Counted from the stretch's first letter, positions 54,826-64,000 are shown. The stretch: 64,000 bases of DNA from Croceicoccus sp. YJ47 (GCF_016745095.1 NZ_CP067087.1:2468501-2532500), one strand, 5' to 3'. Numbers and translations are program-made. Notes: generated by a model not told the origin, from the letters alone.

Positions 54826-55953
54826 ATGCGTGCCGAAGGGCAGGCCCATATTGACCGTATCGATGCTGCGCTCGCGCTCATCCGCCGTTCGCTGGACTGG
54901 GATCGGGCGCTGCTGCGGCTGGACGAGCTGAACGCGCGGGTCGAGGATCCGACGCTCTGGGACGATCCCAAGGGCGCGGAAGAGGTGATGCGCGAACGCG
55001 GCCGGCTGGAATCGTCCATCGGCGCGGTAAAGACTATCTCTGCGGAAATGGCGGACGCGGTCGAGTTCGTCGAACTGGGCGAGGCCGAGGGCGACGATTC
55101 CGTGGTCGATGAAGGTCTGGCCAGTCTCGCGCGGCTCGCCGAACGGGCCGACACGGACAAGGTGCAGGCGCTGTTGTCCGGCGAGGCGGACGGTTCCGAC
55201 ACCTATATCGAGGTGCACGCCGGCGCCGGCGGGACCGAAAGCCAGGACTGGGCCGAAATGCTGCAACGCATGTATGCCCGCTGGGCCGAGCGGCGCGGCT
55301 TCAAGGTCGAGATCGTCGACTACCATGCGGGCGAACAGGCGGGCATCAAGTCCGCGACGCTGCTGGTAAAGGGCGAGAACGCCTATGGCTACGCCAAGAC
55401 AGAGAGCGGCGTGCATCGGCTCGTCCGCATCAGCCCGTATGATTCGTCGGCGCGGCGCCACACCAGCTTTTCCAGCGTGTGGGTATACCCGGTGATCGAC
55501 GACGATATCGAAATCGACATCAATCCCGCCGATCTGAAGATCGACACCTATCGCGCGTCGGGCGCGGGCGGGCAGCACGTCAACACCACCGATTCCGCCG
55601 TGCGCATCACCCACACGCCCACCGGCACCGTCGTCGCCAGCCAGAACGACCGGTCGCAGCACAAGAACCGCGCCACCGCGATGAACATGCTGAAGGCGCG
55701 GCTCTATGAAAAGGAACTCGCCGAACGCGAGGCGGCGGCAAGCGGCGAGTATCAGGCGAAGACCGAAATCGGCTGGGGGCATCAGATCCGGTCCTATGTC
55801 CTGCAACCGTATCAGCAGGTGAAGGATCTTCGCACCGGGCACGTGTCGACCAATCCGACCGACGTGCTGGATGGCGGGCTGGATGCGTTCATCTCCGCCG
55901 CGCTCGCGCAGAAGGTCACGGGCGAGCAGGTCGAGGTCGAGGACGACGATTGA
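54826..55953 (+). CDS. prfB: Peptide chain release factor 2
   Basis: This 375-residue factor ends translation at UGA and UAA. The GGQ motif is at 248-250, and the codon-recognition tripeptide reads Ser203-Pro204-Tyr205 where E. coli has SPF. The frame is continuous from the ATG at 54826, which has AGGAG about nine bases upstream; the in-frame UGA and programmed +1 shift that controls RF2 in many bacteria is absent. The stop overlaps the next gene. Confidence 0.96.
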   Translation: MRAEGQAHIDRIDAALALIRRSLDWDRALLRLDELNARVEDPTLWDDPKGAEEVMRERGRLESSIGAVKTISAEMADAVEFVELGEAEGDDSVVDEGLASLARLAERADTDKVQALLSGEADGSDTYIEVHAGAGGTESQDWAEMLQRMYARWAERRGFKVEIVDYHAGEQAGIKSATLLVKGENAYGYAKTESGVHRLVRISPYDSSARRHTSFSSVWVYPVIDDDIEIDINPADLKIDTYRASGAGGQHVNTTDSAVRITHTPTGTVVASQNDRSQHKNRATAMNMLKARLYEKELAEREAAASGEYQAKTEIGWGHQIRSYVLQPYQQVKDLRTGHVSTNPTDVLDGGLDAFISAALAQKVTGEQVEVEDDD

Positions 55954-56771
55954 TGAACGGGGCCGCCCTCCCGACAGGCTGGCGCGCGGCGGGTGCGGGC
56001 GTTCTGCTCGTGCTGGCGGCGTGCGGCGGGAGCCAGGGCGACGATGGCCGCCCCGACACCGCGCGCAGCTTTCCGAAGCCCGACCGCCCCGTGTCGCGCG
56101 TGACCAGCAACCAGTTCTCGAACGAGGAGGACCGCGACGACCGGCGCGAGGCGGCCACGGTCATGGATCTCGCCGACATAGCGCCGGGCATGACGGTGGC
56201 CGACATCGGCGCGGGCGAGGGGTATTACACCACCCGCCTTGCCGAGCGGGTGGGCGATGGCGGCCGCGTGCTCGCGCAGGATATCGACCGGGGTGCACTC
56301 GACCGGCTGGGACAGCGGGTGGAGCGCGAGCGGCTCAACAACGTATCGATCAAGCTCGGCAGCGAGGACGATCCGCGGCTTCCTGCGGACAGTTTCGACC
56401 GCATTTTCCTCGTGCACATGTATCACGAGGTGACCGAACCCTACCCGTTCCTGTGGCGGCTGCGATCCGCGCTGAAACCTGGCGGGCAGGTGATCGTCGT
56501 CGATCTCGACCGTGCGACCGATGCACACGGGATTCCGCCAAAGCTTCTGTTCTGCGAATTCGAGGCGGTGGGCTATTCCCTTGCCGAATTCATCCGCAGG
56601 CCAGAACTGGCCTACTATTACGCCCGTTTTGAGAGCGAGGGCCCGAGGCCGGACCCTTCGGACATTGAACCGTGCCAGCAGGACGTCGCCCGCGCGGCGA
56701 CCGGAATGCCGGCCATCGAAATGCAGGAAACCGCCCGGCGCGGTCATGCGAACAGGGACGCATTATCATGA
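55953..56771 (+). CDS. Lipoprotein-like class I SAM-dependent methyltransferase
   Basis: This 272-residue protein has a predicted lipoprotein signal (VLLVLAACGG, Cys about residue 24) followed by a SAM-binding methyltransferase domain: motif I VADIGAGEGYYT, an acidic end of strand 2 (AQDID), and LKPGGQVIVVD. The signal peptide on a SAM enzyme is unusual because SAM is not expected in the periplasm, although comparable proteins are encoded in other proteobacteria. It starts on the last base of the prfB stop codon (TGATG). Confidence 0.82.
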   Translation: MNGAALPTGWRAAGAGVLLVLAACGGSQGDDGRPDTARSFPKPDRPVSRVTSNQFSNEEDRDDRREAATVMDLADIAPGMTVADIGAGEGYYTTRLAERVGDGGRVLAQDIDRGALDRLGQRVERERLNNVSIKLGSEDDPRLPADSFDRIFLVHMYHEVTEPYPFLWRLRSALKPGGQVIVVDLDRATDAHGIPPKLLFCEFEAVGYSLAEFIRRPELAYYYARFESEGPRPDPSDIEPCQQDVARAATGMPAIEMQETARRGHANRDALS

Positions 56772-58174
56772 GTTTCAAAGGGTTGACCCCTATCGTTTAT
56801 GGCGGACGCGAAGTCTGGCCGGTGATCGAGGGCGGCAAGGGCGTCTCCGCCACCAATCATGCGAGCTCCGGCGCGTGGGCGGCAGCCGGCGGCATCGGCA
56901 CGGTCAGCGCGGTAAACGCCGACAGCTATGATGCAGAAGGCAAGATCGTCCCCCAGCTTTACGAGCAGATGACGCGCAAGGAGCGTCACGAGCAGCTCGT
57001 GCGCTATGCCATCGACGGCGGCATCGAACAGGTGCGCCGCGCCCATGAAATCGCCGGCGGCAAGGGCGCGATCAACATCAACGTGCTGTGGGAAATGGGC
57101 GGCGCGCAGGAGGTGCTCGAGGGTATCCTGTCCGAGACCAGCGATCTCGTGACGGGCGTGACCTGCGGCGCGGGCATGCCCTACAAGCTCGCCGACATCG
57201 CGCAGAAGCACAACGTCCACTATCTCCCGATCGTGAGTTCGGGCCGGGCGTTCGGCGCCTTGTGGAAACGCTCCTATTCCAAGGTGCCGGACCTGATGGC
57301 AGCGGTGGTGTACGAGGATCCCTGGCTTGCGGGCGGGCACAATGGCCTCTCCAATGCGGAGGATCCGCTGAAGCCCGAAGATCCCTATCCGCGGGTGAAG
57401 ACCCTGCGCGACATGATGCGCAAGGAAGGCATTGCCGACACCGTGCCGATCGTGATGGCGGGCGGCGTCTGGGCGCTCAAGGACTGGAACGACTGGATCG
57501 ACAATCCCGAGCTTGGCGCAATCGCGTTTCAGTTCGGCACGCGCCCGCTGCTCACCGAGGAAAGCCCGATTCCGCAGGGGTGGAAGGACGCGTTGCGCGA
57601 TCTGGAGCCGGGCGACGTATTGCTGCACAAGTTTTCGCCGACGGGGTTCTATTCCTCGGCGGTGCGGACACGTTTCCTCAAATCGCTGGAGGCGCGCTCG
57701 CAGCGGCAGATCCCCTATTCCCGGGTCGAAGCGGGCGAGCATACGGTGCAGCTCGATGTCGGGGTGAAGGGCAAGAATTTCTGGGTCGCGCCGAAGGATC
57801 GCGAACGCGCCCGCGCCTGGCACGCCGCCGGTTTTACCGAGGCGCTGAAAACGCCCGACGATACCGTCGTCTTCGTCGAGCCGGAAGAACGCGCCACCAT
57901 CCGCGAGGATCAGGCCGCCTGCATGGGGTGCCTGTCGCATTGTTCGTTCTCGTCATGGAAGGATCATGACGATTACACCACGGGCCGGCTGGCCGACCCG
58001 CGCAGCTTCTGTATTCAGAAAACCCTGCAGGACATCGCCCATGGCGACCCTGTCGAAGACAATCTGATGTTTGCGGGGCATGCGGCCTATCGCTTCAAGC
58101 AGGATCCGTTCTATTCCAACGGCTTCACGCCGACGGTGAAGGAACTGGTCGAGCGTATCCTGACCGGCGAATAA
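56768..58174 (+). CDS. NAD(P)H-dependent flavin oxidoreductase (nitronate monooxygenase family)
   Basis: This 468-residue protein has the TIM-barrel FMN fold of nitronate monooxygenase/YrpB: GVTCGAGMPYKLADIA, LPIVSSGRAFGA, VMAGGVWAL and AIAFQFGTRPLLTEES. The C-terminal part (about 380-468) carries a Cys cluster, Cys385-x2-Cys388-x3-Cys392 and a later Cys415, which is not part of the usual barrel and could bind a metal or Fe-S cluster. It overlaps the methyltransferase stop by four bases. The substrate is unknown. Confidence 0.82.
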   Translation: MSFKGLTPIVYGGREVWPVIEGGKGVSATNHASSGAWAAAGGIGTVSAVNADSYDAEGKIVPQLYEQMTRKERHEQLVRYAIDGGIEQVRRAHEIAGGKGAININVLWEMGGAQEVLEGILSETSDLVTGVTCGAGMPYKLADIAQKHNVHYLPIVSSGRAFGALWKRSYSKVPDLMAAVVYEDPWLAGGHNGLSNAEDPLKPEDPYPRVKTLRDMMRKEGIADTVPIVMAGGVWALKDWNDWIDNPELGAIAFQFGTRPLLTEESPIPQGWKDALRDLEPGDVLLHKFSPTGFYSSAVRTRFLKSLEARSQRQIPYSRVEAGEHTVQLDVGVKGKNFWVAPKDRERARAWHAAGFTEALKTPDDTVVFVEPEERATIREDQAACMGCLSHCSFSSWKDHDDYTTGRLADPRSFCIQKTLQDIAHGDPVEDNLMFAGHAAYRFKQDPFYSNGFTPTVKELVERILTGE

Positions 58175-58184
58175 TCGCCCCGCG

Positions 58185-59195
58185 TCAGAGCCAGCCTTCG
58201 AGAACCTGGTCCGGCGGGCGGTGTCCGTCGGCCCATACGCGGATGTTGGCGATGACGCGGTCGCCCGATGCGGCGCGGCCTTCCTCGGTCGCGCTGCCGA
58301 TATGGGGCTGCGTCACCGTGTTGCGATGGGCGAGCAGGCGCGGATCGACATGCGGTTCGTCCGGATACACGTCGAGCCCCGCACCCCATAGATGCCCGCT
58401 TTCCAGCGCGGCGATCAAGGCCTCCTGATCGACGATGTCGCCGCGCGCCGTGTTGATGAGCGCGGCGCCCTCCTTCATCGCGGCGATGCGGCCGGCATCG
58501 ATGAGCTGATGCGTGGATGCGCTCGCCGGGCAATGCAGGGTGACGATGTCGGATATGCCGAGAAGATCGTCGAGCGTGTCGCAATAATCGGCGGCGAACA
58601 TGCGCTCCACCGCTTGCGGAAGGCGGTGGCGATTGTGATAGACGATCTTCATGCCGAAGGCGCGGGCGCGATGGGCGACCGCCTGCCCGATGCGGCCCAT
58701 GCCCACGATGCCCAGCACCTTGTCGCCGAGCCTGCGCCCCAGCATCGCCGACGGTGCCCAGCCGCCCCATTGGCCGCGCCGGACCAGCATGGTGCCTTCG
58801 CGCATCCGGCGCATCACCCCGATGAGCAGCGCCATCGTCATGTCGGCGGTATCGTCGGTAAAGACGCCCGGCGTGTTGGTCACGATGATCCGCCGTGCGC
58901 GTGCGGCGGACAGGTCGATATGGTCGGTGCCGGCGCCGAAATTCGCGATCAGTTTCAACCCGTCGCCCGCCTGTTCGATCAGGTCCGCGTCGATCCGGTC
59001 GGTCACGGTCGGGACGAGCACGTCGCATGCCCGTGCCGCCGCCACGAGCGCATCCTGCGATAGCGCGCCGTCATCCTCGTTCAGCCGCGTGTCGAACAAT
59101 TCGCGCATGCGCGCCTCGGTCGCGGGGAGGAGCTTGCGCGTGACGGCGATGCGGGGCTTGCCGTCGATGCGGCGCTGGGGAAATTCGTCGGCCAT
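58185..59195 (-). CDS. D-2-hydroxyacid dehydrogenase (glyoxylate/hydroxypyruvate reductase-like)
   Basis: This 336-residue NAD(P)-dependent enzyme has the GMGRIG nucleotide motif and the catalytic Arg, Glu and His of the D-isomer family in NTARGDIVDQ, DVYPDEPHV and QPHIGSATEEG. The sequence is closest to glyoxylate reductase/hydroxypyruvate reductase (GyaR) types, so the substrate is probably glyoxylate or hydroxypyruvate. It converges on the flavin oxidoreductase (ten-base gap) and diverges from the SH3 gene. Confidence 0.86.
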   Translation of the reverse strand: MADEFPQRRIDGKPRIAVTRKLLPATEARMRELFDTRLNEDDGALSQDALVAAARACDVLVPTVTDRIDADLIEQAGDGLKLIANFGAGTDHIDLSAARARRIIVTNTPGVFTDDTADMTMALLIGVMRRMREGTMLVRRGQWGGWAPSAMLGRRLGDKVLGIVGMGRIGQAVAHRARAFGMKIVYHNRHRLPQAVERMFAADYCDTLDDLLGISDIVTLHCPASASTHQLIDAGRIAAMKEGAALINTARGDIVDQEALIAALESGHLWGAGLDVYPDEPHVDPRLLAHRNTVTQPHIGSATEEGRAASGDRVIANIRVWADGHRPPDQVLEGWL

Positions 59196-59357
59196 ATCGC
59201 GGCGCTACGACCCCTTTGCCGCGCGGGTCAAGGGGGCGACCCGCCGCAGGCCGGTGGAGCGCGCGCCGCGATGGCGTTCCGGGCCGCGTCGTGGATAGCG
59301 ATTGGGATGGATTGCGATATTGCCCCGGATGCATCGGCGGGGCTATTGCGATTCGTC

Positions 59358-59825
59358 ATGCTCGCCAGGTTCCTGTCCGCCCTTGTCGTCATCGTTTTCG
59401 CATCGGGCGCACCCGCGCATGCCGAGGAGGACGTGCCGTACTGGGCCTCGATCCAGGTATCGCGTGCCAACATGCGGACGGGTCCGGGCGAGAATTACGC
59501 GATCGAATGGATCTATCAGCGCGACGGATTGCCGGTGAAGGTCGTCCGGCGGTTGAGCGGGTGGCGGCTGGTGGAGGACCCTGACGGCGCGCGCGGATGG
59601 ATCGTGTCGCGGTTCCTCTCGCTCGAACGCACGTTCATCGTCACGGGCGAGGCGCTCGCCCCGATGCGCGCCAAGGGTAGCGAGACGGCGCCGCTGCTCT
59701 GGCGGCTGGAGCCGGGCGTGGTTGGCAATCTGGGCGAATGCGAGGGCGGATGGTGCGCCATGTCCATCGGCGACAGGGCCGTATATGTCGCGGCGAACCG
59801 CATCTGGGGCGAGGGCGAACCCTGA
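59358..59825 (+). CDS. SH3-domain secreted protein
   Basis: This predicted 155-residue protein has a signal peptide ending after PAHA (about residue 22) and a bacterial SH3 pair: ANMRTGPGENYAIEWIY with the conserved NxRxGPG core, followed by a second, SH3-like half (PLLWRLEPGVVGNLG). Such domains bind wall or surface components. The ATG at 59358 begins the signal sequence; the frame is open for 29 more codons upstream. The role is unknown. Confidence 0.8.
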   Translation: MLARFLSALVVIVFASGAPAHAEEDVPYWASIQVSRANMRTGPGENYAIEWIYQRDGLPVKVVRRLSGWRLVEDPDGARGWIVSRFLSLERTFIVTGEALAPMRAKGSETAPLLWRLEPGVVGNLGECEGGWCAMSIGDRAVYVAANRIWGEGEP

Positions 59826-59932
59826 GCCTCAGAGCGGCGCCCCCTTGCGCTGTGGCGGGGCATTGCCTAGGGCGTTTTCGCAAGTGCGATGTATCTGGCA
59901 TGGCACAAGTCTCTTAGCCGGCGAGTCTGATT

Positions 59933-60307
59933 TTGGTCGACCTTTCGCAATATCTGCCGATCCTGATATTCCTGGGGATCGCGCTGGGGCTTTCGGCCCT
60001 CTTCGTGTTCCTGCCCATGGGCGTGTCGCGCCTGACGGGTGCGCATAATCCCGATGCCGAGAAAAACTCGGAATATGAATGCGGTTTCCCCGCGTTCGAG
60101 GATCCGCGCAGCCAGTTCGACGTGCGATTCTATCTCGTCGCGATCCTGTTCATCATCTTCGATCTGGAGGCCGCGTTCCTGTTTCCGTGGGCCGTTAGCC
60201 TCGACCTGACCGGATGGCCGGGCTGGATCACGATGATGATATTTCTGGGCGAGCTGATCATCGGCTATGCCTATGCATGGAAGAAAGGAGCGCTGGAATG
60301 GGAGTGA
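59933..60307 (+). CDS. nuoA: NADH-quinone oxidoreductase subunit A
   Basis: This 124-residue membrane subunit of complex I has three predicted helices and the family motif [23 protein letters not shown]. The start is a TTG at 59933 with GGCGAG about eight bases upstream, chosen because no ATG is in position and the next family residues begin here; this should lower its translation. It is the first gene of the nuo operon, and its end overlaps nuoB by ten bases. Confidence 0.94.
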   Translation: MVDLSQYLPILIFLGIALGLSALFVFLPMGVSRLTGAHNPDAEKNSEYECGFPAFEDPRSQFDVRFYLVAILFIIFDLEAAFLFPWAVSLDLTGWPGWITMMIFLGELIIGYAYAWKKGALEWE

Positions 60308-60903
60308 ACGACACGCCTCTGGCCGCCAGCCCCAAAACCCCGAACCCGCCGGGCACCACCGTGTCCGGCGCGGCGCATAATCCCGCCCTTCATGGCGAAC
60401 GCGCGCCCGATTCCGATTTCTTCAACGCGGTCAATACCGAGGTCAGCGACAAGGGCTTCCTCGTCACCAGCACCGAGGAATTGTTCCAGTGGGCACGGAC
60501 CGGCTCGCTGTGGTGGATGACCTTCGGCCTTGCATGCTGCGCGGTGGAGATGATCCACGTCAACATGCCGCGTTACGACATGGAACGGTTCGGCGCCGCA
60601 CCGCGCGCCTCGCCGCGGCAGTCGGACGTGATGATCGTGGCGGGCACGCTGTGTAACAAGATGGCACCGGCGCTGCGCAAGGTTTACGACCAGATGTCCG
60701 ATCCCAAATATGTGATCAGCATGGGCAGCTGCGCCAATGGCGGCGGTTATTACCATTACAGCTATTCGGTGGTGCGCGGCTGTGACCGGATCGTGCCGGT
60801 CGACATCTACGTGCCCGGCTGCCCGCCCACGGCAGAGGCGCTGCTCTATGGCGTGATGCAGCTGCAGCGCAAGATCCGCCGCGTCGGAACGGTGGAACGC
60901 TGA
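60298..60903 (+). CDS. nuoB: NADH-quinone oxidoreductase subunit B
   Basis: This 201-residue subunit carries cluster N2, with Cys80, Cys81, Cys145 and Cys175 as ligands (LACCAVE, GSCANGG, PGCPPT). An N-terminal extension of about 45 residues is rich in Pro and Thr. The ATG at 60298 has AAAGGAG at 60284-60290, within nuoA. It abuts nuoC. Confidence 0.96.
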   Translation: MGVNDTPLAASPKTPNPPGTTVSGAAHNPALHGERAPDSDFFNAVNTEVSDKGFLVTSTEELFQWARTGSLWWMTFGLACCAVEMIHVNMPRYDMERFGAAPRASPRQSDVMIVAGTLCNKMAPALRKVYDQMSDPKYVISMGSCANGGGYYHYSYSVVRGCDRIVPVDIYVPGCPPTAEALLYGVMQLQRKIRRVGTVER

Positions 60904-61811
60904 TGGCTGTCCGGCATTCCGCACCCAAGATCACCTCGAACGAAGGGGTGAGGGACACGCTGAGCGCGGCGTTGGGCGCGATGCTCGTCGACGCGCATGA
61001 GGAGCATGGCGAGATCCTGCTTCGCGTGAAGCGTGAGCAATTGCCCGATGCGCTGCGGCTCCTGCGCGATTCCCACGAGTATCAGCAGCTCATGGAAATC
61101 GCCGGCGTCGATTATCCGCAGCGCCCCGAACGGTTCGAGGTGTGCTACTGCCTGCTGTCCCTGACGAAGAACCACCGCATCGTGGTGAAGGTCAACACGG
61201 ACGAGGCGACGCCGGTCCCGACCGTCACCCATCTGTGGCCGGTCGCCGGATGGCTGGAGCGGGAGGTGTTCGACATGTTCGGCGTGCTTTTCGCCGGCAA
61301 CCCGGACCTGCGCCGTATCCTCACTGATTATGGCTTCGAAGGGCATCCGTTCCGCAAGGATTTCCCGCTCACCGGCCATGTCGAGCTGCGCTATTCCGAG
61401 GATGAGAAGCGCGTCGTCTACGAACCGGTGGAGCTGGCGCAGGATCTGCGGCAGTTCGATTTCATGAGCCCGTGGGAGGGCGCGGATTACGTCCTTCCCG
61501 GCGATGAAAAGGCCGAGCCGACCGAAGCGCAGACCCGCGGTGCGCCCAAGTCGGACGAGCCGAAGACGACCGAGAGCGCGAAACAGACCGGCGCCGGCGC
61601 AAAAGCCGATGCCGAGGCCGCGAAGACCGTCGCCGCCGGCGATGGCGCGAGCAAGGACGGCGGCAAGGACGCGCCCGCCCCCGAACCGACCGAGGATCAG
61701 CCGGGCCAGCCCGCGCGCGAGGGCAAGACGACCGATACCGCCGCCGGAACGCAAGTGAACGAAGACGATCCGCGCGCCGATGAGGACGCGCAGGACGGAG
61801 ACAAGTCATGA
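60903..61811 (+). CDS. nuoC: NADH-quinone oxidoreductase subunit C with long C-terminal tail
   Basis: This 302-residue protein has the 30-kDa subunit signature [20 protein letters not shown] and [11 protein letters not shown] in its first two thirds. After residue about 200 it continues with a low-complexity Ala/Lys/Asp/Pro/Thr tail of about 100 residues, which is absent from the usual subunit (about 200 residues). The ATG at 60903 shares the last base of the nuoB stop. The peripheral arm position of NuoC suggests the tail would be cytoplasmic and disordered. Confidence 0.93.
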   Translation: MAVRHSAPKITSNEGVRDTLSAALGAMLVDAHEEHGEILLRVKREQLPDALRLLRDSHEYQQLMEIAGVDYPQRPERFEVCYCLLSLTKNHRIVVKVNTDEATPVPTVTHLWPVAGWLEREVFDMFGVLFAGNPDLRRILTDYGFEGHPFRKDFPLTGHVELRYSEDEKRVVYEPVELAQDLRQFDFMSPWEGADYVLPGDEKAEPTEAQTRGAPKSDEPKTTESAKQTGAGAKADAEAAKTVAAGDGASKDGGKDAPAPEPTEDQPGQPAREGKTTDTAAGTQVNEDDPRADEDAQDGDKS

Positions 61812-63019
61812 GCATGACGCTCGAACAATCGCCGACCACCGGCGATGAGACGATCACGAACTACACGATCAATTTCGGGCCGCAGCACCCGGCGGCGCAT
61901 GGCGTGCTGCGCATGGTCATGGAGCTCGATGGCGAGATCATCGAGCGCGTCGATCCGCACGTCGGCCTGCTCCACCGCGGCACCGAGAAGCTGATCGAGC
62001 ACAAGACCTATCTGCAGGCGCTGCCCTATTTCGACCGGCTCGATTACTGCTCGCCGCTCTGCATGGAGCATAGCTACGTGCTGGCGATCGAGAAGCTGCT
62101 CAATGTCGAGGTGCCGCAGCGGGCGCAATATCTGCGCGTGATGTTTGCCGAACTGACGCGGATTTCGAACCATCTGCTCAATATCGGCTCGCACGTCATG
62201 GACGTCGGCGCGATGACGCCGAACCTGTGGGTGTTCGAACTGCGCGAAGATTGCCTCAATTTCTTCGAACGCGCGTCGGGCGCCCGCATGCACAGCGCCT
62301 ATTTCCGGCCCGGCGGCGTGCATCAGGACGTCCCGCTCAAGCTGCTCACCGATATTGGCGACTGGGTCGATACGCGCCTGCCCGAACTGTTCGGCGACGC
62401 GATGAGCCTCGTCATCGACAATCGCATCTTCAAGCAGCGCAACGTCGATATCGCCAAGGTTAGCAAGGAAGACGCGATCGCCTGGGGCTTTTCCGGGCCG
62501 TTGATCCGCGCGGCCGGCATCGAATGGGACCTGCGCAAGTCGCAGCCCTATGATGTGTACGACCGCATGGATTTCGAGATTCCGGTGGGCACCAATTCCG
62601 ATTGCTACGACCGTTTCATGGTCCGCGTCGAGGAAGTGTACCAGTCGGCGAAGATCATAAAACAGTGCATCGCCGAAATGCCGGAGGGGCCGATCGCGAC
62701 GCTCGACCGCAAGGTGGCACCGCCCAAGCGCGGCGAGATGAAGCAGTCGATGGAAGCGCTCATCCACCATTTCAAGCTTTACACCGAAGGCTTTCACGTG
62801 CCGGCGGGCGAGGTCTATGTCGCAACCGAAAGTCCGAAGGGCGAATTCGGCGTCTATCTGGTGAGCGATGGCAGCAACAAGCCTTATCGCTGCAAGATCA
62901 GGCCGACGGCGTTCTCGCATCTTCAGGCGATGGATTTCATGTGCAAGGGGCATATGCTGCCCGACGCGACCGCCATTCTAGGCGCGATCGACGTGGTGTT
63001 CGGGGAGTGTGACCGCTAA
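61808..63019 (+). CDS. nuoD: NADH-quinone oxidoreductase subunit D
   Basis: This 403-residue subunit of the quinone-reduction module has the NuoD signature [12 protein letters not shown] near the N-terminus with the conserved His of the quinone site, [10 protein letters not shown], and the C-terminal [10 protein letters not shown]. It overlaps nuoC by four bases and nuoE by one. Confidence 0.97.
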   Translation: MSMTLEQSPTTGDETITNYTINFGPQHPAAHGVLRMVMELDGEIIERVDPHVGLLHRGTEKLIEHKTYLQALPYFDRLDYCSPLCMEHSYVLAIEKLLNVEVPQRAQYLRVMFAELTRISNHLLNIGSHVMDVGAMTPNLWVFELREDCLNFFERASGARMHSAYFRPGGVHQDVPLKLLTDIGDWVDTRLPELFGDAMSLVIDNRIFKQRNVDIAKVSKEDAIAWGFSGPLIRAAGIEWDLRKSQPYDVYDRMDFEIPVGTNSDCYDRFMVRVEEVYQSAKIIKQCIAEMPEGPIATLDRKVAPPKRGEMKQSMEALIHHFKLYTEGFHVPAGEVYVATESPKGEFGVYLVSDGSNKPYRCKIRPTAFSHLQAMDFMCKGHMLPDATAILGAIDVVFGECDR

Positions 63020-63687
63020 TGGCCGACCGTTATCTCGAAGCCGACACGCCGGAACTGCGCGCGCGCTGGGGCACGTTTGCGTGGACGGACGAAAATGCGG
63101 CGAAGGCAAAGGACATCGTCGCGCGCTACCCCGACGGGCGGCAGAAATCCGCGGTGATGCCGCTGCTCGATCTCGCGCAGCGCCAGGTCGGCGCGGAAAC
63201 GCAGACGCAGGGCTGGCTGCCCATTCCGGTGATGGAATATATTGCCGCCTATCTCGACATGCCGATCATCCGGGTGGTCGAGGTCGCGACGTTCTACACC
63301 ATGTACAACCTGGCGCCGGTGGGCCGGTTCCACGTGCAGGTATGCGGCACGACGCCGTGCATGCTGCGCGGGTCGGACGATATCATCGCCGCCTGCAAGG
63401 CGCGCGGTATGGCCAAGGGGCACACGACCGAGGATGGCCTGTGGACGCTGACCGAGGTGGAGTGCATGGGCAATTGCGCGACCGCCCCCATGGTGCAGAT
63501 CAACGACGGCAATTACGAGGATCTGACGCCCGACCGGCTGAATGCGGTGCTCGACGCGCTGGCGGCCGGCGAAACGCCGAAGGAAGGCACGCAGGAACCG
63601 GGGCGCCACACCAGCGAACCGTCCGGCGGGCCGACGACCCTGCGCGAAATGGTCGATGCGAACCACGATTACCGGAGCGAATGGTGA
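63019..63687 (+). CDS. nuoE: NADH-quinone oxidoreductase subunit E
   Basis: This 222-residue thioredoxin-like subunit binds a [2Fe-2S] cluster through Cys109, Cys114, Cys149 and Cys153 (CGTTPC, ECMGNC). A C-terminal extension of about 40 residues after the domain is rich in Thr, Glu and Pro. The ATG at 63019 overlaps the nuoD TAA. Confidence 0.95.
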   Translation: MADRYLEADTPELRARWGTFAWTDENAAKAKDIVARYPDGRQKSAVMPLLDLAQRQVGAETQTQGWLPIPVMEYIAAYLDMPIIRVVEVATFYTMYNLAPVGRFHVQVCGTTPCMLRGSDDIIAACKARGMAKGHTTEDGLWTLTEVECMGNCATAPMVQINDGNYEDLTPDRLNAVLDALAAGETPKEGTQEPGRHTSEPSGGPTTLREMVDANHDYRSEW

Positions 63688-63863
63688 TGGCCCGCGCAAC
63701 GCAATCGGACATCCGCAATTACCGCGTCGCCGCGGTCATGTTCTTCATCGCGTCGATCGCGTTTTTCGCGGCCGGCAACGTGGCGCTTGGCGCGGTCTTC
63801 CTGGCGCTGGGCGCGGTGTTCGTCGTGCAGGGACGCGGCGTGAGCGGCAAGGGGCAAGAGTGA
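63687..63863 (+). CDS. 58-residue two-helix membrane protein inside the nuo operon
   Basis: This small protein starts at an ATG sharing the last base of the nuoE stop and ends on the base where the next ATG begins. It has a charged N-terminus (MARATQSDIRNYR) and two hydrophobic stretches (about 14-31 and 33-48). It has no recognised family. The perfect coupling to nuoE and to the next short gene argues that both are real. The product could be an extra complex I subunit or assembly factor; this is inference. Confidence 0.7.
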   Translation: MARATQSDIRNYRVAAVMFFIASIAFFAAGNVALGAVFLALGAVFVVQGRGVSGKGQE

Positions 63864-64000
63864 TGGAGCTTGTGCCGACACTGATCGTCGCGGTCATTGC
63901 GATCGCGATTGCCTGGAAATTTCTCAAAGGCGCGCTCAAGACGCTGGCATTGCTGGCGATCCTTCTTGTCGCTGCGCTTTTCGTGCTGGGAGGGCTGTGA
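63863..64000 (+). CDS. 45-residue membrane protein inside the nuo operon
   Basis: This gene begins at an ATG sharing one base with the previous stop and ends with TGA at the last base of the window. The peptide has one long hydrophobic region (about residues 5-17 and 26-45, broken by a KFLKGALK segment), so it has one or two membrane passes. No family is recognised. NuoF would normally follow; it lies outside the window. Confidence 0.65.
   Translation: MELVPTLIVAVIAIAIAWKFLKGALKTLALLAILLVAALFVLGGL

Overview
The window is about 65 percent GC, densely packed and lacks insertion sequences, integrases and CRISPR arrays. It reads as chromosomal DNA of an alphaproteobacterium, most likely of the order Sphingomonadales. 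The support is gene order and content: tkt-gap-pgk-fda with a class I aldolase, zapA-6S RNA-5-formyl-THF cyclo-ligase-DUF2842, rne-amidase-mrcA-prfB, an acidic insertion inside the S1 domain of RNase E, and exosortase-A-type accessory enzymes. The taxonomic call is inference; no rRNA gene is present.

Layout. 1-5460 (+): end of pobA followed by pcaI, pcaJ, pcaH, pcaG, pcaB and a fused pcaD-pcaC gene, a tightly overlapping operon taking 4-hydroxybenzoate through protocatechuate to 3-oxoadipyl-CoA. 5503-7971 (-): a VanA-type Rieske oxygenase and an aromatic-acid MFS transporter that would feed the same pathway. 8465-14606 (+): a small secreted His/Cys protein and a CzcCBA heavy-metal RND efflux system. 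15235-22689: a DUF885 lipoprotein, an Hsp70-like gene interrupted by an in-frame TAA, an SDR with a possible sigma-54 promoter, and a TonB-dependent receptor. 23486-26686: tRNA-Pro(CGG), thyA, tRNA-Asp(GTC), then on the minus strand a coiled-coil protein, zapA, a 6S RNA candidate, the folate cyclo-ligase and DUF2842. 27050-33799: tkt, gap, a MOSC protein, pgk, fda, a small lipoprotein and thiE. 33897-36936: L,D-transpeptidase, M23 peptidase and thioredoxin reductase. 36964-40889: ACP, acyl-CoA ligase, PLP decarboxylase (the XrtA-associated trio) and a Walker-A-less AAA-like protein. 40960-43336 (-): sdhB, a thioesterase and zapE. 43400-46810: nucleotidyltransferase, ATP-grasp ligase and a divergent PLP enzyme, a possible uncharacterised biosynthetic module. 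46821-50447: an SDR and rne, convergent over a shared terminator. 51090-59825: amidase, PBP1A, RF2, a lipoprotein-like methyltransferase, a flavin oxidoreductase with a C-terminal Cys motif, a hydroxyacid dehydrogenase and an SH3 protein. 59933-64000 (+): nuoA-B-C-D-E and two very short membrane proteins at the start of the complex I operon.

The most unusual points are the nonsense codon in the Hsp70 gene, the nucleotidyltransferase/ATP-grasp/PLP module, the degenerate ATPase beside the XrtA-type trio, the predicted exported methyltransferase, the 6S RNA whose promoter lies over the end of zapA, and the small membrane proteins and NuoC tail in the complex I operon. No wholly new defence or mobile system was seen.
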